9,151 nucleotides of DNA from the NCBI GenBank assembly GCA_963583595.1, contig CAUZWC010000114.1:1-9151 (forward strand), given 5' to 3'. The notes below the pieces were generated by a model. That model had not been told where the DNA came from and ran no database searches. It saw only the letters and a list, made by a program, of their open reading frames with translations. Origin of the DNA: JABIRQ01 sp963583595. GTDB taxonomy: Bacteria > Pseudomonadota > Alphaproteobacteria > CADEGL01. Below, in pieces: positions 6,833-9,151 of this stretch. Numbering within the stretch: the stretch's first letter is position 1; every line of letters begins with the position of its first letter. Both the position numbers and the translations under genes were made by a program.

Positions 6833-7085
6833 GGTAATTGTCCTCTCTGAATACAGAAACCGTTTAGCTCTATTTTACAGCGCCTCTTCGCGATCTTGAT
6901 GATGGCTCGATTTAAGGCGAGGCCGCCCGACCTCCCCTTTCCGGCGTGGATCGGGATCGGGCGAGCATTACGTGGAAGTGTAGGCATCGCATGATTTGCC
7001 GGTCAAGAAATGGGATTAGAGCATTTGCAAAGCCCCGGCAGACATATGATAGCGTCCGGACGAAAGCGTATGGATGGAGAGAGCG
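6833..7085. other. Divergent intergenic region between the ABC operon and the GlpD-like gene
   Basis: These 253 bp separate two divergently transcribed genes and hold no convincing coding sequence. The part near the binding-protein gene (6841-6912) is A/T-richer than the flanks. A candidate leftward promoter lies at 6977-7006. For the rightward gene, GGAGAGAG (7076-7083) is a clear ribosome site, but no well-spaced promoter was found. No regulator gene is encoded here. Confidence 0.7.
6977..7006 (-). promoter_or_regulatory. Candidate sigma-70-type promoter for the ABC operon, with palindromic spacer
   Basis: On the - strand TTGACC (7006-7001) and TACACT (6982-6977) are separated by 18 bases. 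They resemble -35 (5 of 6 to TTGACA) and -10 (4 of 6 to TATAAT) hexamers. Transcription would start near 6970, giving a leader of about 138 bases before the binding-protein ATG. The spacer GGCAAATCATGCGATGCC is an imperfect palindrome with GGCA/TGCC arms and a CATG centre, which could be an operator. This is assigned by eye only. Confidence 0.4.
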
Positions 7086-8642
7086 ATGAGGGACAGCCTC
7101 GCGGAGTTGAACGACCGGGAATTCGACGTTGCCGTGGTGGGCGGCGGAATCAACGGCTGCGCGGCGGCGCAGGAACTCGCGGCGGCCGGCTATTCCGTTC
7201 TGCTGGTTGACAAGGACGATTACGGCGCCGGGTCGAGCAGCCGGTCGACCCGGTTGATCCATTGCGGGTTGCGCTATCTCGCGCCCGGCGGTTCCCCCTA
7301 CAGCTTTCTGTGGCAACCCAAGAAACTCACCACCGCGATCCGGATGACTCGCCAGGCGATGGAGGCGCGGGCCGAGTTCGTCGGTCATTCCGAGGCCCGC
7401 ACCCGGCGCTTCACCTTCGGCTTTCCCGTTTGGCGCGGCATGGCCTACAAGCCGTGGCAGATCGATCTCGCCCTGCGCATCGTCGAGGGCGTGGGCCCCA
7501 AGGACGTGCCGCTCGACCGGAATACCCTGCCGCCCGACCAGGCCCACGGCCATCCGCTTTTCGGCAAGCTGCGCGACCAGGACAAGCTGGTTGGCGTCAA
7601 CACCTACCGGGAATACCAGTTCAACTGGGCCGAGCGGGTCGCCACCGACATGGTGCTCGATGCGCGCCGGATGGGCGCGGTGTGCCGCAACTACACGCCC
7701 GTCACGGGGATGGCGCGGCAGGCGGACGGGCGTTGGGCGCTGACCCTGTCGGATGCCCTGGGCGGCGATGAGACCGCGATCGTGAGCGCGCGCATGGTGG
7801 TCAACACGGCCGGCATCTGGATCGACAAGGTCAATCGCCTAGCCTCGGAGAACGCACCGCGCAAGATCTTCGGCACCAAGGGCGCCCATATCGTGATCCG
7901 CCTGCCGGAGGAATGCCGCGACTACGGGGTGATCTCCCTCAACCGTAAAGGAGAGGAGCCGGTCTACCTCGTTCCCTGGCGCCAGGGCCTGCACTACATG
8001 GCCGTCACCGAGACGGTTTTTGAGGGCGATATCGACGACATTCATGCCGACGACGTCGATATCAGATGGCTGCTCGACGAACTCAACCACCTCATCCCCT
8101 CGCTCGGGCTGACGGAGAAGGACGTGCTCTATACCTGGGCCGGGGTGCGGCCGCTGACCTACGATCCGGCTTTCCCCAAGGGCGCGCGCAGCCGGGAAAT
8201 CCACGATTTCGGCGGTTCGGGCCTCCCCAACGTGATCGCGATGACGGCCGGGCCGGTGACTTCGCATCGCTCTGCCGGACGCGAGCTGCGCGACGCGGTC
8301 AAGGCGCATATCCAGCCTTCGGGGCGGGCCCAGCCGGTGGACTACGCACCCAAGCCCCTGGCCGAGGACCCGTCCTCGCCCAGCCTGCTGAATCACTATG
8401 ACGGCATCACCCTGGCCGATCTGCGCCATGCCGCCCAGCACGAGCAGGTGAACAATCTGCGCGACCTGCTGGCCCGGCGCACGGGAATCGTCTGGACCGA
8501 GACCCGCGGCCGCGAGGGTGCTCGAATGGCTGCCGAGACGGTGGCCGATATCATGGGTTGGGACGAAGCGCGGATCGAGAAGGAGGTCGCCGATTACACG
8601 GCCTATGTCGATCACACCCATCGCCGGCCGGACACGACCTAG
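7086..8642 (+). CDS. GlpD-like FAD-dependent oxidoreductase (glycerol-3-phosphate dehydrogenase family, substrate uncertain)
   Basis: This is a 518-residue flavoprotein of the GlpD/DAO superfamily. GlpD oxidises sn-glycerol 3-phosphate to dihydroxyacetone phosphate and passes electrons to quinone at the membrane. The FAD-binding Rossmann motif VVGGGINGC lies at 17-25 with the ribose-binding acidic Asp42. The GlpD block SSSRSTRLIHCGLRYL (50-65), KGAHIVI (265-271), GVRPL (353-357) and a helical C-terminal domain (about 435-510, including LLARRTGIVW and GWDEARIEKEVADY) follow in family order. Length is close to E. coli GlpD (501). The usual late motif GGKLTTYR reads AGPVTSHR here (388-395), so the substrate may not be glycerol 3-phosphate. 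ATG 7086 is chosen because GGAGAGAG (7076-7083) lies just upstream; ATG 7074 overlaps that site. No membrane helix is evident. Transcribed away from the ABC operon. Confidence 0.85.
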   Translation: MRDSLAELNDREFDVAVVGGGINGCAAAQELAAAGYSVLLVDKDDYGAGSSSRSTRLIHCGLRYLAPGGSPYSFLWQPKKLTTAIRMTRQAMEARAEFVGHSEARTRRFTFGFPVWRGMAYKPWQIDLALRIVEGVGPKDVPLDRNTLPPDQAHGHPLFGKLRDQDKLVGVNTYREYQFNWAERVATDMVLDARRMGAVCRNYTPVTGMARQADGRWALTLSDALGGDETAIVSARMVVNTAGIWIDKVNRLASENAPRKIFGTKGAHIVIRLPEECRDYGVISLNRKGEEPVYLVPWRQGLHYMAVTETVFEGDIDDIHADDVDIRWLLDELNHLIPSLGLTEKDVLYTWAGVRPLTYDPAFPKGARSREIHDFGGSGLPNVIAMTAGPVTSHRSAGRELRDAVKAHIQPSGRAQPVDYAPKPLAEDPSSPSLLNHYDGITLADLRHAAQHEQVNNLRDLLARRTGIVWTETRGREGARMAAETVADIMGWDEARIEKEVADYTAYVDHTHRRPDTT

Positions 8643-8679
8643 CGGCCGATCGCCGACCAAGGAACTGGGCACGGGCCGC

Positions 8680-9151
8680 TCAGTACATCGAGAAGGGGAA
8701 ATACTTGTCGTTGATCCGCTTGTAGGTGCTGGCGGCGAGCGCCTTGTTGAACATGGCGCGGAGGTCGTCATCCTCCTCGCGGATCGCGATGCCGAGTCAG
8801 GTCGTCCTTGACGACCGCCTCGCCGACGAAGGCGCAGCAGCCACCCTCGGCACGCTTCAGCCAGGCGATCGATTTGCCCGCATCGGTCAGCACGGCATCG
8901 TTGCGTCCATTGGTCAGATTGACGAAGCTGTCGTCGCCCCAAGCGTAGAGCTTTATCTTGGATTTGCCGTAATGGGTCTTGAGGAATTCGGCCGAAACCG
9001 TCGATTTCTCCGCGCCGAGAGTCTTCCCTGCGAGACCGTCCGGTGTGACATCGGTGATTCCGGAATCCCTGGCGGCCACTAAGGTCAGCGAGTTCGTATA
9101 GTATTTGTCGGTGAAATCGACGCGCTCCTCGCGTTCCTCGGTGATCGACAT
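8680..9151 (-). pseudogene. Family-3 (amino-acid type) ABC substrate-binding protein, C-terminal part, frameshifted and cut by right edge
   Basis: Reading leftward from the right edge, the sequence encodes MSITEEREERVDFTDKYY, then AGKTLGAEKST, LTNGRNDAVLTDAGKSIAWL and FVGEAVVKDD. These are hallmarks of SBP family 3 receptors (HisJ/ArgT type), which bind amino acids in the periplasm for polar amino-acid ABC importers. The first ATG at the edge is probably internal (family: ...MSITEER), so about 100 N-terminal residues lie outside. After Leu (8800-8798) the frame breaks and soon hits a TGA at 8768. The neighbouring frame from 8796 restores LGIAIREEDDDLR through INDKYFPFSMY and a TGA at 8682-8680, the normal family C terminus. 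Compared with HisJ-like proteins, about five residues are missing at the break and about four more just before STYKRIND, suggesting small deletions. It is either a decaying gene or an assembly error. It converges on the GlpD-like gene with a 37-bp gap. Confidence 0.8.

Noticed and set aside
7025..7050. TTGCAA (7025-7030) and TATGAT (7045-7050) as a rightward promoter for the GlpD-like gene
   Set aside because: The spacer is only 14 bases, too short for a standard sigma-70 promoter, and other hexamer pairings at 16-18 bases match poorly.
8641..8680. Inverted repeat AGCGGCC ... GGCCGCT between the convergent GlpD-like and receptor genes, as a shared terminator
   Set aside because: The loop would be 26 bases, the stem only 7 bp, and no T tract follows on either strand. 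GC-rich DNA produces such pairs easily.
1..9151. CRISPR arrays, tRNA or rRNA genes, phage or toxin-antitoxin genes
   Set aside because: No regularly spaced repeats, tRNA-like cloverleaf with conserved T-loop, rRNA segments or recognisable defence or phage proteins were seen on either strand.

Overview
The window looks like GC-rich chromosomal DNA of a proteobacterium, most likely an alphaproteobacterium. This rests on strong G/C bias at third codon positions, a twin-arginine-exported family-5 binding protein, tightly overlapping ABC operon genes and an IS630-type transposase end. Genus and species cannot be read from the sequence.

Layout: (i) 1-123 (+) is the last 40 codons of an IS630-family transposase cut by the left edge, followed by an 86-bp gap. 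(ii) 6832 down to 210 (-) is one compact operon in the order substrate-binding protein, permease B, permease C, ATPase D, ATPase F, luciferase-like flavin monooxygenase. The five transporter genes form a complete peptide/opine/nickel-type (Dpp/Opp family) importer. The last gene, 20 bp behind the second ATPase, encodes an LLM-class flavin-dependent oxidoreductase. (iii) 6833-7085 is a divergent intergenic region with a candidate promoter for the operon. (iv) 7086-8642 (+) encodes a GlpD-like FAD-dependent oxidoreductase that lacks part of the usual GlpD substrate-site motif. (v) 8680-9151 (-) is the C-terminal part of a family-3 (amino-acid type) binding protein, frameshifted near its end and cut by the right edge.

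Working model (inference): the binding protein captures a peptide-like or other polar solute in the periplasm, the B/C permeases and D/F ATPases import it, and the flavin monooxygenase may oxidise it in the cytoplasm. A strong hairpin after the binding-protein gene probably lowers expression of the permease and enzyme genes relative to the binding protein. The divergent FAD oxidoreductase may belong to the same pathway, but only adjacency supports that. No flavin reductase, regulator, CRISPR array, RNA gene, phage gene or defence gene is visible. I see no evidence for a wholly new system. The most interesting parts are the importer-monooxygenase pairing and the divergent GlpD-like protein.
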